Shown in pieces: positions 23,873-36,700 of a DNA stretch of 64,000 bases (position 1 is its first letter; every line of letters starts with the position of its first letter). Both the position numbers and the translations under genes were made by a program. Location: assembly GCA_963922205.1 (NCBI GenBank), contig CAWUHX010000046.1, positions 1,178,001 through 1,242,000 on the forward strand. Reading direction: 5' to 3'. The notes under the pieces were generated by a model. That model was not told the origin of the DNA and made no database searches. It worked only from the letters and a program-made list of their open reading frames with translations. This stretch comes from Romanomermis culicivorax (taxonomy: Eukaryota > Nematoda > Enoplea > Mermithida > Mermithidae).

Positions 23873-24535
23873 ATGTATACTTTTTCGCTAAAAAACATAT
23901 ACATGCTCAATGCCATAAACAGTCCATGCTCTAGTAATTTTACACCAATGACATACTACAATTTACCCTCACAGCAAATTGTTGATCTAAGGAATACCAT
24001 CTCCAGTTCAGTGATGCAGGTGGGCAGAAATTCAATGTCATTGCCTGCTCAGGAACCTGAATTTAATAAAAAGCATAAGTGTGCTGACAGTGGATCAATG
24101 TCCAGGATTACACATAGTGAGCTTGACAATGAAAGGACTGACAGTATCTGTTTCAGTAGCAAGCGATTTGCTCTTGAAGTATTGGAGCAATTTCAGTATA
24201 TAATACATCGCAAGGTAGATATTAAAATTTCAGATCGAAAGATACCCAACAACTTCAACAAGTGTCTATTGAGCGCTTTAAATCCAGCTTTGACGCAAGA
24301 AACGTAAAAAATGCAAGATGCTAACAAAATAGCTGATTTCTGCCACACTATGCAAATTTTTCTTGATAAATATACTTCAATGGATGAAACTCGTCAAGAT
24401 CTTTCCTGCGTACAGAGAAAATGCGAGATCCGTTCGACTTTGGTCGTTGCAATCACTTACGACAGATTTTCGAGAAAAAGTATAGGTGGGCCTTTAGTCT
24501 GTCCTGATCACCCAAAACAACGTTGTACTTCGTAG
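23873..24535 (+). pseudogene. Unrecognised 220-codon frame with one in-frame stop
   Basis: From ATG 23873 the frame is open for 144 codons, meets a single TAA at 24305-24307, and continues in the same frame to 24535. The part before the stop has KRFALEVLEQFQYIIHRKVD; the part after has CEIRSTLVVAITYDRFSRK. A diverged relative lies on the minus strand at about 52640-52380, where EVLEQFQNIIYGKVEIEI is followed after a shorter middle by RVRSIRITAITCDKFST. Two copies in one window point to an uncharacterised repeat-borne protein or a gene family with decayed members. No domain recognised. Confidence 0.4.
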
Positions 24536-24791
24536 CAACTATTCACTATAGGGTGTAACATCAAAGAATGAAAGATAGAAATCAGGGTATACAGTAAAAT
24601 CAGACGGCCCACAGTTCTCACAGCATTAAAGAGACAAAAATAAAGTTCTTCTGTGTTATGGGTCAAAAAATTGTTTTTTGTATAAAACATAGAATAGTAT
24701 CAGATCATGCCACATTTATAAATAGATTAAGGTATATTTATTCAGTAGAAATGAAATAACATTTCAAAATTAAGAGCCGAAAAGTTTCGCT

Positions 24792-27700
24792 ATGGTTCTC
24801 TTCCAATCGATTTTACCCCTTTGCTTGATCATCGCAGGTAAAACCTTTCTTGGAAATGCAAGGAAAAAACCGGTGGACGTCGAAAATTTTACTTTTCTAT
24901 TCACCGTCCAGATTCAATTTTTGATCATGCCCAGTCCTGTCAGGCGGGCTCAACTCTCGCCAGCAGGAACGAAGCGGCGCAGACAACGACCAACGATGCC
25001 GCTCCACAAGCGAACAAAGCCATTGAGCAGAAGATGGATGTGTTACTTGCGCAAATGGACTTACTGAATGAAATGTTCCAACAAATGAGGGGTAAGAAGT
25101 TCTTTAGTCATTAAAAGCCATGCTTTTTTTCACCCCAGTTCTGATAATGGTTGTATCCCTATTCCTCTATTCCTCGAAAGTCCCGATTCCTCGAAAAGTG
25201 GATAAAATTCCCGATTCCTCAAAAGCCCCAAAAGCCTCGAAAAGAAGATAAAATAAATGATTTATCGAACATTGGTGCATCACAAATCCGAGTTCGTCGA
25301 AAGTGCATATACAAACATATCGATTTTCTTGACACGTCCGTAAACTTGATCGTAAATACTATAATTTTAAAACTACCATATCTGATGATATGAAGGCTCG
25401 GTTTAGGCTTAGGCTTAGGCTTAAAATGGTTAAAAAAAGCCTGCACATTTATCATTTTCGAGGAAGCGGGAGTTTTTGAAACAAAAATTTTCGAGGAATC
25501 GGGACTTTTGCTAAAACGGGACTTTGTAGATGAAATCTTAAGCACTATTCGAAGAATTGTAACGTTCGCGGAATAGGGACCTTCGATGAATCGACACACA
25601 ATCCTTGTAATGCGTATGAAAATTTTTCGAATGGGGTTCTTGCTGTGAATTTATCCCAGATGTATCTTTCATGACATTATCACGAGGATTTGAAAAAAAT
25701 ATGTGGCTTGTGTTGTCATTACGATAGAAATATGAATCTGTAAAAATTATAAATATGTAAATTAGGTGCAATCAGGTTCTCATGACCTGGCGCTATCGTA
25801 GTACTAAGAAGTAAACCAATGAGTTTCATACGGAAGAATGACGTGGCCAAAACAGAACTCTGCCGACATCAGCCAAAACCCTCAAATATAAGTTGGGACA
25901 CCATGTTTCATTTCTCATTTTTCTAAGAATATCTCGACATCTAATCGTCGAAAACTGTTCAGAAATGTGAGAAATTCGCCACAGCTACTGAGAGTTTTGA
26001 ACGTCAAGTGCAATTAACTCCAAAAACAATCATAAACATGTGTTTTGTTTTTCGAATGTGCAGCTGATTAGAAGTTAAGAGAAACAAAAGTGTCGAAAAA
26101 TGAAACCACCGACTGACCAGAATGTTAACAATGTTAGGGAATAGGGAGCGGGTACATATACAATTGTTTTTAATTAAGCCACAGTGTCATTTCAGCTACT
26201 GTTTTATTTCAGAATGGGCTATCCGTTCAGCTACTCACCGCATTATTAAATATAACTGTACCGTTTCACCAGTGACTCGATTCATTTGCTCAAATATCAT
26301 AAATGCACGATCATAAATTAGTTAACAAACTCCTATAAAAAATTATAAGGAAATGGTCCAAAGATGCGCATCATGAATTTATCATGGAGATAAGAATTGA
26401 CTAGCTAAAACACTCTGGATGAGAATGTATGCACGAAAAGTACTCAATTTTTGGTGAAACAGATTTCAAAAAGTTTGGATGAGTATGGAAGTATGGATTA
26501 AAATCCATGTAGATCGAGTTCCGGTCGGTGAGTTATGCGACTTCAGTATATGCGTTTGGAAACTCATTTAAAGCAGCTCTATAATTACGTATTACGTGAC
26601 TAATTTTGATACAGAAAAAAACGGCGTGCACAGAATACAGCGAAACCCACAACAGCAAAATCCAAAACAGCGAGACTCAAAAGAGCGTCTCTCAACACAG
26701 CGAAGTCTCAAAACAGCGACTCTCAGTACAGTAAAATCTCAATACAGCGATTTTCAAAACCGCGAAGTCTCAAAACAGCGATCCTCAAAAGAGCGAATCT
26801 CAATACAGCGAACAGTAAAACGTTCTATGCATTAGAGTAAACGCACACATCATTTTTATAATGAATATTCAAATTAGGTAAATTAATATCGCTTTTGCTA
26901 GTTGAGATGGTATATTTTTAGTTGCATTTGTCCATCTAAGTTTCACATGCTTTTGTGCTGCAGTTGCGGTCGCCATGCACCAACGGACCATTCCAAAACA
27001 ACCAAAAAATATTTGTCACAAAAAATCTTTTTCGAAACGTTTGAAAAAAACAGGAGTAAAAAATTTTCATAAGGATTCCCCATTAAAGTTGTTTTGGATG
27101 AAGTTGAATTCCAAAAAATTGAATTAGTGAAATAAATAAAGCAAAATGAAATAAGCAAATAAGATGAAATAAATAAAATAATTAAGCAGAAAAGGTAGAA
27201 CAAAAAACAAATGATAAAGAAACGAAAAGTAAAATAATGTAAGAAAAATAGGTAAAAAATTGAAAAAAAGTACACAACCTGAAAAAATTAAACAAAAAGA
27301 ACAAAAAGTGGCTCAAAATAAGAATATAAAAGGAATAAGTCAATAAAGGGAAAAAGGAACAAAAAACATGTATGTGGATGTTAATAATAAACAAGCCAGA
27401 ATAAAAAGCTATAATGTCGTGAAAACATATGCTACAGAGCCATAATATCACAAATCTAGATATTGGTGCCGAAGTGTGTGACAATAACATTACACGTTCA
27501 CCAGATCGAAATGGAGGACCAAATGGGCCATGCGCCGAAACTTCCACCCCACCCAATCTCCATTTTTTCATTCTAAAAATAAATTTCTGGAAAATTCGTT
27601 ATTTTGAGAATCTGTTCTCATACGTTCCTGTTTTGGGTATCGCTGTTTCGAGTGTCGCTGTTATGAGACGTCACCGTTTTGAGAGTCGCTGTATTGAGAC

Positions 27701-30700
27701 TTCGCTGTTTCGTGAATTGAGTCTCGGTATTTTGAGTTTCGCTGTTGCGTGTACACAATCCAACATTTCTGTTTTTATACATTTTTTCAAGGATTGAAAT
27801 TTTCTAATTCTAAATGATATCCAAAGTTTTTCATTTGAAGAAACTCATGCAAACTGAAACATGAGAAAGCACTCCATTTACATGAGCTGGGCCAGTCAAA
27901 ATATATTGTACAAAGTTATTCCTACACTTATCTTTCTCAAAGCAAGGGCGCATGTTGTTTCCTCCTCTGAATTTATTCATTGAGTATAACAAATTTTGAG
28001 AAAATGCGTGAGTAGTACAATAAAAATGGAAAATTGATCATTCCAATGAGATAAAGAAAAGTGGCAGAACTGAGACAGTAGCTGAAATGCCTCAGTGATT
28101 AAACAACGCCTGTAGCTGAATCGACACTCGGTATGGAAACCTGTTGGCTGAACAATCTGCTCAATGGTTCAACATTACAGACCCAATGAAAAATGAGACC
28201 TTCTACCGATATAAAATTTTTTCTTATATTTTGCATCCCAATTAATGATATTCCAATCCAAGATAAGAGGGTGTTTCCAGCCCATTTTGCAATCTGCTTT
28301 TTTATGCTTTAGATAATTTGAAAATCGGAAAAAAATCAAAATTCATTCGATGTATATATGTTACCATTATCTGAACTAAACTTGAAAAAGTTAATTTTTC
28401 TTATTCTTTACTCTGGGAAAAATATTCAAACTCAAGAAAGCGCAAATAAAGCATCTTTCCATATTTCCGGGTGAAAAACGAGAAAATGGTAGAACATAGA
28501 TATTCAACGTCAATTGACGAAAGGATCCACGCAAAAAAAATCAGAAATTTTCTAATGCATCAATAAAAAGATTGACTAAAAGAAATGAATGTTGGTAACA
28601 GGAGTTTTCAAATTCGTCAGAATGCAGAACAAAATTGCAAACACTCAAAACTACATCTGAAACAAACGGAGATGATAACAATTAAATAATTAAATATACA
28701 CACTTAATAAAATGGCGGTAAAATTCTATCAAATTTCAAATTAACAAACATATATAACTGGAAAGTTCACTTGCAAACATATTTAATTGCTTATATTTTT
28801 CGTCCAGAAGGTCAATGTATTGCAACCTAGCCAGTGTTTTTTTTGTACTCGGTCCATTTGTACTGGTACAAACGACCTCTCAAAAACCGTTTGTACTCCA
28901 AAATTTGCGAAAAATTCCTGAAAAAAGGATTCATTGTTATAAAATGCAACAAACATGCTGTGAAATATGAATACGTTGGCCATTTCCACGAGACACATAA
29001 GAAGGCTACAAATTCAGACACGTAAAACAGTTGATCATGAGGCACATAACATGCACTAGTGAAATACTCCACAAAAAGCTTTTATTCTTATGGCACAGCT
29101 GCTAGTTTGTCGTTTTCGATGTGGACGCATAACAAACAAGTCCTACAAAGTCCATTGATACTGAATACTGACAGCTGTTGAGTAACAAAAAATTTTTTTG
29201 TTCAATAATTACCGTTTGTACCGGTACAAACGAAGCCCAAATTTGCATTTGTACTCTGGACCGTTTCGTTTGTAAAGTACAAAAAAAATACTGAACCTAG
29301 CATGTGTTTTTTACATAAGCCTAAGCCTAAGGCATTAACCTCATCCCGAAAATTAGGATCATAAAACTGTCGCAGAATTTAGGAGTCCAGTATTGATTCT
29401 ATAAGTATAGTCGAGTTCGTGGGACAGTCAATTTCTCGGGACAGTCGACCTATACTTAGAGTTTATATGCCTATAAAATGATGCTCACATCATTCGTCGA
29501 TCTACTGGAATAATACCTGTTATTGTTACTTCTATGCAGGTGAAAAATCGGAAAATGCCGCTCCAGCACAGAAGCTGCAAGCTCCGCTGGCATTCCCTGT
29601 CAACCGCTTTAGCAGCGCTCGGAACCCAGCTGCCGCCCGTTCAGGTAATGCTCAGAGACAAAGTTTCAATGTGGTATAGGACATTAGTTCGGCAGAGAGT
29701 TGTTGAAAATGATTCGCTTTCATTTTCACATTTAGAAGCATTATAAACAGAAACAGTTTTTTTTTTGTTTCGACAGTATTTTGAATCTGGACACACTTAT
29801 AATGTAGATTGAGAAACTTGTAAATTGTTAGAAATTCTTTTTTTCCAGTTTTTGGAATTATACCTGGCACTCATGTAGGACAAAACTCAATAGATACTGT
29901 TTGAGTAACTCACAAATCTTGTGCAAATATGCTGAGACCATTTTATTTACTTTTAACTTGAGAATCTAAGTTTTTATCTCCCACAGATACCCAGAATAAA
30001 TTCCATTATAGAAATAAAGTTCGGCCTTATTTTAAAAATCCTTATCCTGATTTTAACTTTTTTAAATGCTTCTTGTGGTGGCATGCACGCATACAATTAT
30101 GTTTCAAAACTTTGATCTATGTACTCTGGAATCGAGTTAATTACCTATGAAAATGCTTTTTATTCAGAAACTTTTTATTACTGTAGAAAAATTGAATCGT
30201 TGAGTTTACTTCCCCAAGAACTTACAGTTACATTACCTGAGAAAAAAATTTTACAATTGTCTTTCCTGTTGTGTCCTGAATAATGAGGGGACTAAGTTTA
30301 AAATAGATTAGCCTTAGGATAATTGGTAAACATCCAACTGGAATACTAGCTGGTAAATAGCTAAGTTTAATAAGGCTAACTAACGCAACATATAATATCA
30401 AAGTACTAAATAGTACAATAAATAAATGAGTGAATACACAAAACAACACAGCTGTATAATAGTTTTCATCATCTCAAATGTATTATCTCATGCTTTATGT
30501 GGTAATCTTCAATATCTTTTCTTGATTTTTAATGAAGATTCACAATGTTTCCTTGAAACGTTTTTTGAAAAAGATCAATATGTCAAGTCTCTAAACTTTT
30601 TGAAGTGATTATTTCTTTCTTAGAGTAAAATCAATTTTGAAACTTTATGGAAGTTTTCGGAAATTTCTACTCTAATTAATTTCATGTCTTTTCGGCCAAG

Positions 30701-33700
30701 TTCATGAGAGTTAATGAATAAATTACTGATTTTAAAATTTTTCAAATAATAAAATTCTAAAAATTACGACTTTTGAACACAAAATTCAAATTTAATCATC
30801 AAAACAAATGTTTGGTAAATTGATTTTTCATCATTGCCAAATGTCATTATGCAAAATTTTTTCTGTGCTGGAAACATTTACATCTTTTTGGGCTTTCACT
30901 TGTCATCATAGACGACTTAACCAAGGATTTATCATCTAATACAAATTCATTATACTATTAGATAGTTTTCTAGAAAATTTGTTCCACAATGCTTGTAAAT
31001 TTGATTTGAAACTCGAAATTCCAATTTTTTGCACAATTTTAATGAATTTTTTTCTTAGTTATAAATAAAATATGAAAATTACACTGATTTGATTATTAGT
31101 CTTTGGCCATCACGTAGAGGAACACAGGTTACTTATTCATACCTATTTTTGTTATGTAAAAATTGTACAAATGAAATATTGGCTGCCGTTTGTACATGTG
31201 CAAATGGGTTATGTACAGAAAAAACCCTGCTGCAAGGTATGCATCACTTGTGCTTGCACATCATATTACGTCAACATACTATAAGTTACGGATCATGCAT
31301 ACTTCACATCAGGTAATGTGATTGTACTGCAAGATATGTATCATTCCCAGAAGACAATGTTTCCTGATTGTGAATTTAGGTTAGTTCATGAAAATGGATA
31401 AAGTTTTCAGTTAGATGTCACTTCAGCCACTTAATCTACTCAACTGCCGTCTTCTCAAATGGGATGTCCTTTCAGCCATTGTATCCCACCAGGTGCTTGA
31501 TTGCCTTTCAAACTGATCTAACACATAAAAGATGGAATAAAATTTGTTGAATTATGGTGAGTCAAAATATGGATGGTGAGCCAAAAAAGGCGATCAGAGT
31601 TGACTTTCTTAATTTTTAAATGCATAAAGCTATTTTAATGCAGATTGCTGCATTAGAATCTTCTATGTGTCTTTGTTGTAAGGACTGAGTTTTATGCTCG
31701 TAGCGTTTATGATTTTCACATCAACAGAAATTTAGTAAAAGTGGTGATTTTTTTCAAAAGGTATGAGTTGTAAGTATACAGCCAGACTGTCAGCTGGATC
31801 CAGGATATTTTTCATTTTTTCTCGACAAGCCAATTGGGTCCTAGGGTCAAAATTTTACGGGCCAATCCAAATTTCAACAAGCCAAAACCAAAAAGTCTGT
31901 GAAGGAAAGTGGGAGTATAAAAATGATGCTTTTTCAACAAATTTATTCGAAAACACTCTTCAAAATCACAGTAGAAGCCCACATATCAGATCAATCATTT
32001 TGAGTACATCCTCAATTCAACATAGAATAATAAGGCTCACATCAGTCATTATTCAAATCAATCATCAGGGTTGTTTTTGCAAAAGCCAGGCAGCAATGTG
32101 CAATTTGGGGAAAAATTTGGCTGCACAGATACATTTTTAGTTGCTCTAATTCATAAAGTCGCTTGGTTTCATCAGAAGAATGATTAAAAGTTACATACTT
32201 CTCTTGTATGTCATTCACTTTGTGTCAGGTCCAGATATTTAAAACTGAATTTTCTGAGTTTAGGAGGAAAAATCAAAAGGCTAAGCTAAAGTAACTTCAA
32301 AAATTTTGATTCCAAGGCCTCTAAAACGTCAGAAAATTAATTTTTTCAGTACATTCCTCTGCAACTACCGATGATCAATCGTGATTTTTTCACCATTTGA
32401 TTGGCGGAAGCGTTAAAACATTTGCCAACATTTTCGATCTAATATATCAAGAGCCAATTTACTAGGGTTGTCCCAAGCCCCGACCCCGGGGCAGCTGCCC
32501 CGGCCCCGTCCGGGGCTAGGGTTGCCCCAGTTCAGAGCAAGACTACAAAAAATTATTATCTTTGATAGTATAACAAGCTCGATTTATAATAAAATTGAAG
32601 TTTAGACTGTGACAAGTAAATATTCAGTAGTTAGTTTGACAGTAATACTTTTAGGAATCACTAAATTCATGTTCTATTTGGATAAAAGTTTAAAAGTTTT
32701 CATTATATCCGGAACTGCACTATTGATTTTTTTCAGAAAACGTACAATTATATTAGCTATTCATTATTACTGATTTGCCTAAACTTCAGCATACATGTCA
32801 TAACATGTTTTCAAATTACCTAAGTAGTGTCCAAGAAGTTAGAGCTGAAGCGAATTCAGATTCGAGCCACAGTCATTCACTATGCAAAAGTGACAAAGAG
32901 AATGAGGATGTTGACAAAGTTGTTATTTGGGAAAATGGTGATTTTTGATTTTTCACCACAATTTTGTTATATCTCCAACTTTCTTCTCGAGTATTAAACA
33001 TGTTGAGAAAGATACATTTTCCTGCATTCTAGAACATTGAAATTTGAAAAATTTTCGACTAAAAGATTGAAAATTGCTGCTGAATTTTTTGCAACCTTAA
33101 TTCTCGTGATTTCATTGATCTGAAAAGACTGTTTATTATTATGATTACCTATGCTAATAAACGGTGATTACGATCGATAGCACCATGCTAAAAAACCTTG
33201 CAGATGGATCGATACAAATTCATGTATGCAATGCAGTTTCTTAGGGAAAAGAATGAGTTTCCTAATTTTTAGTAATGACAATTATCTTAAAAATTTAATT
33301 TATTTGTCTGCATCAGACCCTATCTAATCTATCAATCAATGCAGTATCATAGCTGACATGAAATGAAAAGAAAAAGAATCACCTTAAAAATTTTTCGATG
33401 TGATACATGAAATATGGTACCACTAGTGACTTATATGTTAATATGTAGTCTGCCCCGACCCCGGCTAAAATGTCTGCCCCGGGACAACCCTACAATTTAC
33501 CAATCATAATTATATATGATTGTTTTCAAACATATTAAGAATAAAAAAATGAGATATATATTTTACTTTGGACTTGGCCATTGGTAATCAATGCCAGCAC
33601 TTAGCATCAGAAGAAAATTTTGGATTTTGATATTCTATAGTGTTGGAAAATTAATATTTTTAATATCTTTTTCCTGCATGAAAGGTCTAATTTTTCAGTG

Positions 33701-36700
33701 AATTTAATGTGTTTTCAGTCGGGCAATCTGAAATTCAAAAATTAGGCAAGCAACAAAGAATTTTGACGGCTTCTTCAGACAGAAGAACCTCTGCCACTTT
33801 CCCATGTCGATGATGTCTTAATCATTTTCCAAATGCAAAAAGTTTTGTTCAAGAAAGTCGAAAATTCTAGAGGACCACAAAACGTGAAAATAATCTAGAA
33901 AAATTTAAGTTTTAGTCAAATATGTGAAAAAACAATACAAGGTCAAACATTCATCCATAACATGCTGATGTTTAAAAGCTATAAGCAAGCGTAAGCTAGG
34001 CTGACATTTTCCAACCACACAACAGAAAAGATAACAAGAATCCTAAATGATTTGCAATCCAGTGCAAAGCGCCGAAAAATTTTGGGTATTTTTTCTTTTA
34101 AGTGCATAAGAATGCATCTCCGGACAGGAAACTCACCTAATCAAAAGGGTCGTTAGGCTCTAATTTTTACAAGCCAATTTGGCTTGTGCCCTTAAATTTT
34201 TAGGAGCCATGGCTCCTAATTGGCCTCAAAAAAACACTGGCTGGATCAGTCAAAATTTTCTTGATTTTTGGACACCTGAGTTTTTTATTTTTGGACACCT
34301 GACCTCCGTATTCTCCGGACTTGAATACACTGGATTATTTCGTTTCAAAGGTTTTACGGGAAATCGTTCACGGAAAGCCAATTTTTTTATCTGCAAAAAG
34401 TCGACATATTTTTGATTCTAGTCAGACAATATTCAAGAAATCTGGCTATCGAAGACAGCAAACCTCATTGAAAATGCTTTATGCATTCAAAAACTATGAA
34501 AGTCAGCAACAGTTGTTTCTTTCGGCTCACCCAATACAACAGATGTCGGAAAAGTTACTTCTGGACTTTATTTTGAAATTGCTATTCAACAATCCAATGT
34601 ACATCTGTCTACAGTATTACAGTGTGTAACTACAGTACTTGAAGGAATAACGCAAATGTAATGTATCACGTGCATCATTGCACTTGGCCACCATCTAGAC
34701 TTATACACTGCCATAGTCAATGACGGACTGAACGGGATACTTTACTGTATAATTCTGGTTTCAAATCATGTAAAGTTTCTGTAATATACTGTCGTAGTTG
34801 GTCGAGGTTCCCAGGTTGTCGACCACATACTTTATCTTTAACAAAGCCCCAGAGGAAAAAATCAGGAGGCGTAAGATCGCAAGAGCATGGTGACCATTCA
34901 ACTGCACCGTGCCTACCTAACCAACGATTGGGAAACTTTTCATTTCTAACAGGTTCAGTGTAATGAGTGGGGGCTCTGTCATGCAGGAACCAAAGGCCTG
35001 GGCTTCCAGCCTGTTTGATAAGTGTGGCCAAAATTTGTTGTTGAGCATGGCCAAATAAGTTTCTTTGTTGACAGTGGCATCGAGAAACGCCTAGGGACTA
35101 AATTGCAGCCCAAATGCATACCAAAGGAGAATGTAACTGGAGTTCTAATTGTTGCTTTGGATTCTCTGCAGCCTAATAGATACAGTTATGCATGGTAATG
35201 TGGGCGTCCAAGTGAAATGTGGATTCGTCCGACCATAAAACAGAATCTTCTAACTCTGGTTGGTCGTCAAGTTTTTGAAGCTAGTTTTTGCAAAACTCTA
35301 GCCCCCTGTCGTAATCATCTTCTAACAAGCCATGAACGAGGGTAGGATGAAAGGCCTTAATATGATGTTCCTTAAGAATCCGTTCAATTGAAGTCCGGGT
35401 GATTTGGAATTGGTTTGAAGCTCATCTAAATGAGGTGGTAGGATTATCCCTGAACTCCGTTAAAATGGTATCTACATTTTCTTCCGAATGAGCGCTTACT
35501 TCGAGGCAACTCAGCTACACTACCTGTCTCATCAAAACGTTTGTTTAAATTAAGAATAGCATGGGCAGTTGGTGGTTCGGAGAATAAATGTAGATGCCAA
35601 TCCTGGATGACTTGTTCTGCATTTTTCAAAATTGAGTATAATCGTACACATTTTACCTATCTAAATTTAACTGCTGGGACGCTATGTTTATATTAAAACT
35701 TTAACCTGGAAAACGATATAAATATTAGGTCATAATAACTACGTTGAACAAAGTCATCAACATTCAAAAGTCGGAAGTAACTTTTGGAACACCCAGTATA
35801 TAAGCACTTTCAGACGAAGCAATTCAGCAATGTTTCGGTACTGTACATACATGCACATAGGTGGTAAACCCCCATACCTGGTCACCGCCCCCTGGCTGGA
35901 AAAAATTGTCAAACACCCCCCTTAACTTTTTCCAAGACAGATTTCTTGATGATTTTTGTGCATATTTTGTATGAAAAACAGACATGCAGAACTTTTTTTC
36001 TGCTCACCCACCCCCTTACCCCCTGGAAACAAGTCAATGGACCCTCCCCATTGGAAAATTCTTGCCGTGCATGTCTGGTACTGTACACTGCAAGCATTTA
36101 ACGAAGAAAAAACTGATTAGCCGAAAAGATACTTTCGAATAGAATCCTTCTAAAAATCTTTAGTTTCTTGTCAAAAACGTATCGTTTTGATGTTGATTCA
36201 CTTGAGTTTTCATGAACTTTGTCAATATACAACTCTTTTTAACTAAAATAGCTCATTTTTCAACAGTTTCCGGAAGGAATGACCTTAAAAAACAGTAATT
36301 TGAAAATTTATCTCCATGAGAGGATTTGTATTTTGCATGACATGTTTCTCCTCAGGATTAATTTTCTCGTTAGACATGACAAATTTACGAAATCAATAAT
36401 TAGAACACTAAACATTAAGGCATTTTATGGGGAACAGTGGTCGAAGTAGGATAGTGACTGAAAAGCCTCGGTGCCTGAATCAAAAGAGTGGCTTATTCGC
36501 CACGTCTTGATGGTTCTAATCGATTAATACGCACTAATTTATATTATCTGAACAGTTACAGACCACAATGAAGATCAAATTTTCGGGAAATTTAATATTG
36601 ATACAGTAAAATAATGAAAATTTTTGAACATTCCTCAGTAATAAATGCAATAATAAAAATCAATAAAAAAATAATAAAATCAATAATAAATGCCAAGAAA

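Noticed and set aside
26596..26835. Regular about 15-bp repeats that could suggest a CRISPR array
   Set aside because: Units are contiguous and degenerate, without unique spacers, and are mirrored in inverse orientation at the other end of a transposable element in a eukaryotic genome.
27182..27571. 129-codon minus-strand frame rich in Phe, Ile and Leu
   Set aside because: It spans the low-complexity purine-rich core of the CAGCGA-repeat element; it is not a membrane protein.
31763..32140. 125-codon plus-strand frame
   Set aside because: It lies in the large repeat also present at 41851-42900, where the same phase is broken; no domain or codon bias.
34717..35031. Intact-looking 104-codon frame as an independent gene
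   Set aside because: It is the C-terminal part of the decayed mariner-like transposase, not a separate protein.
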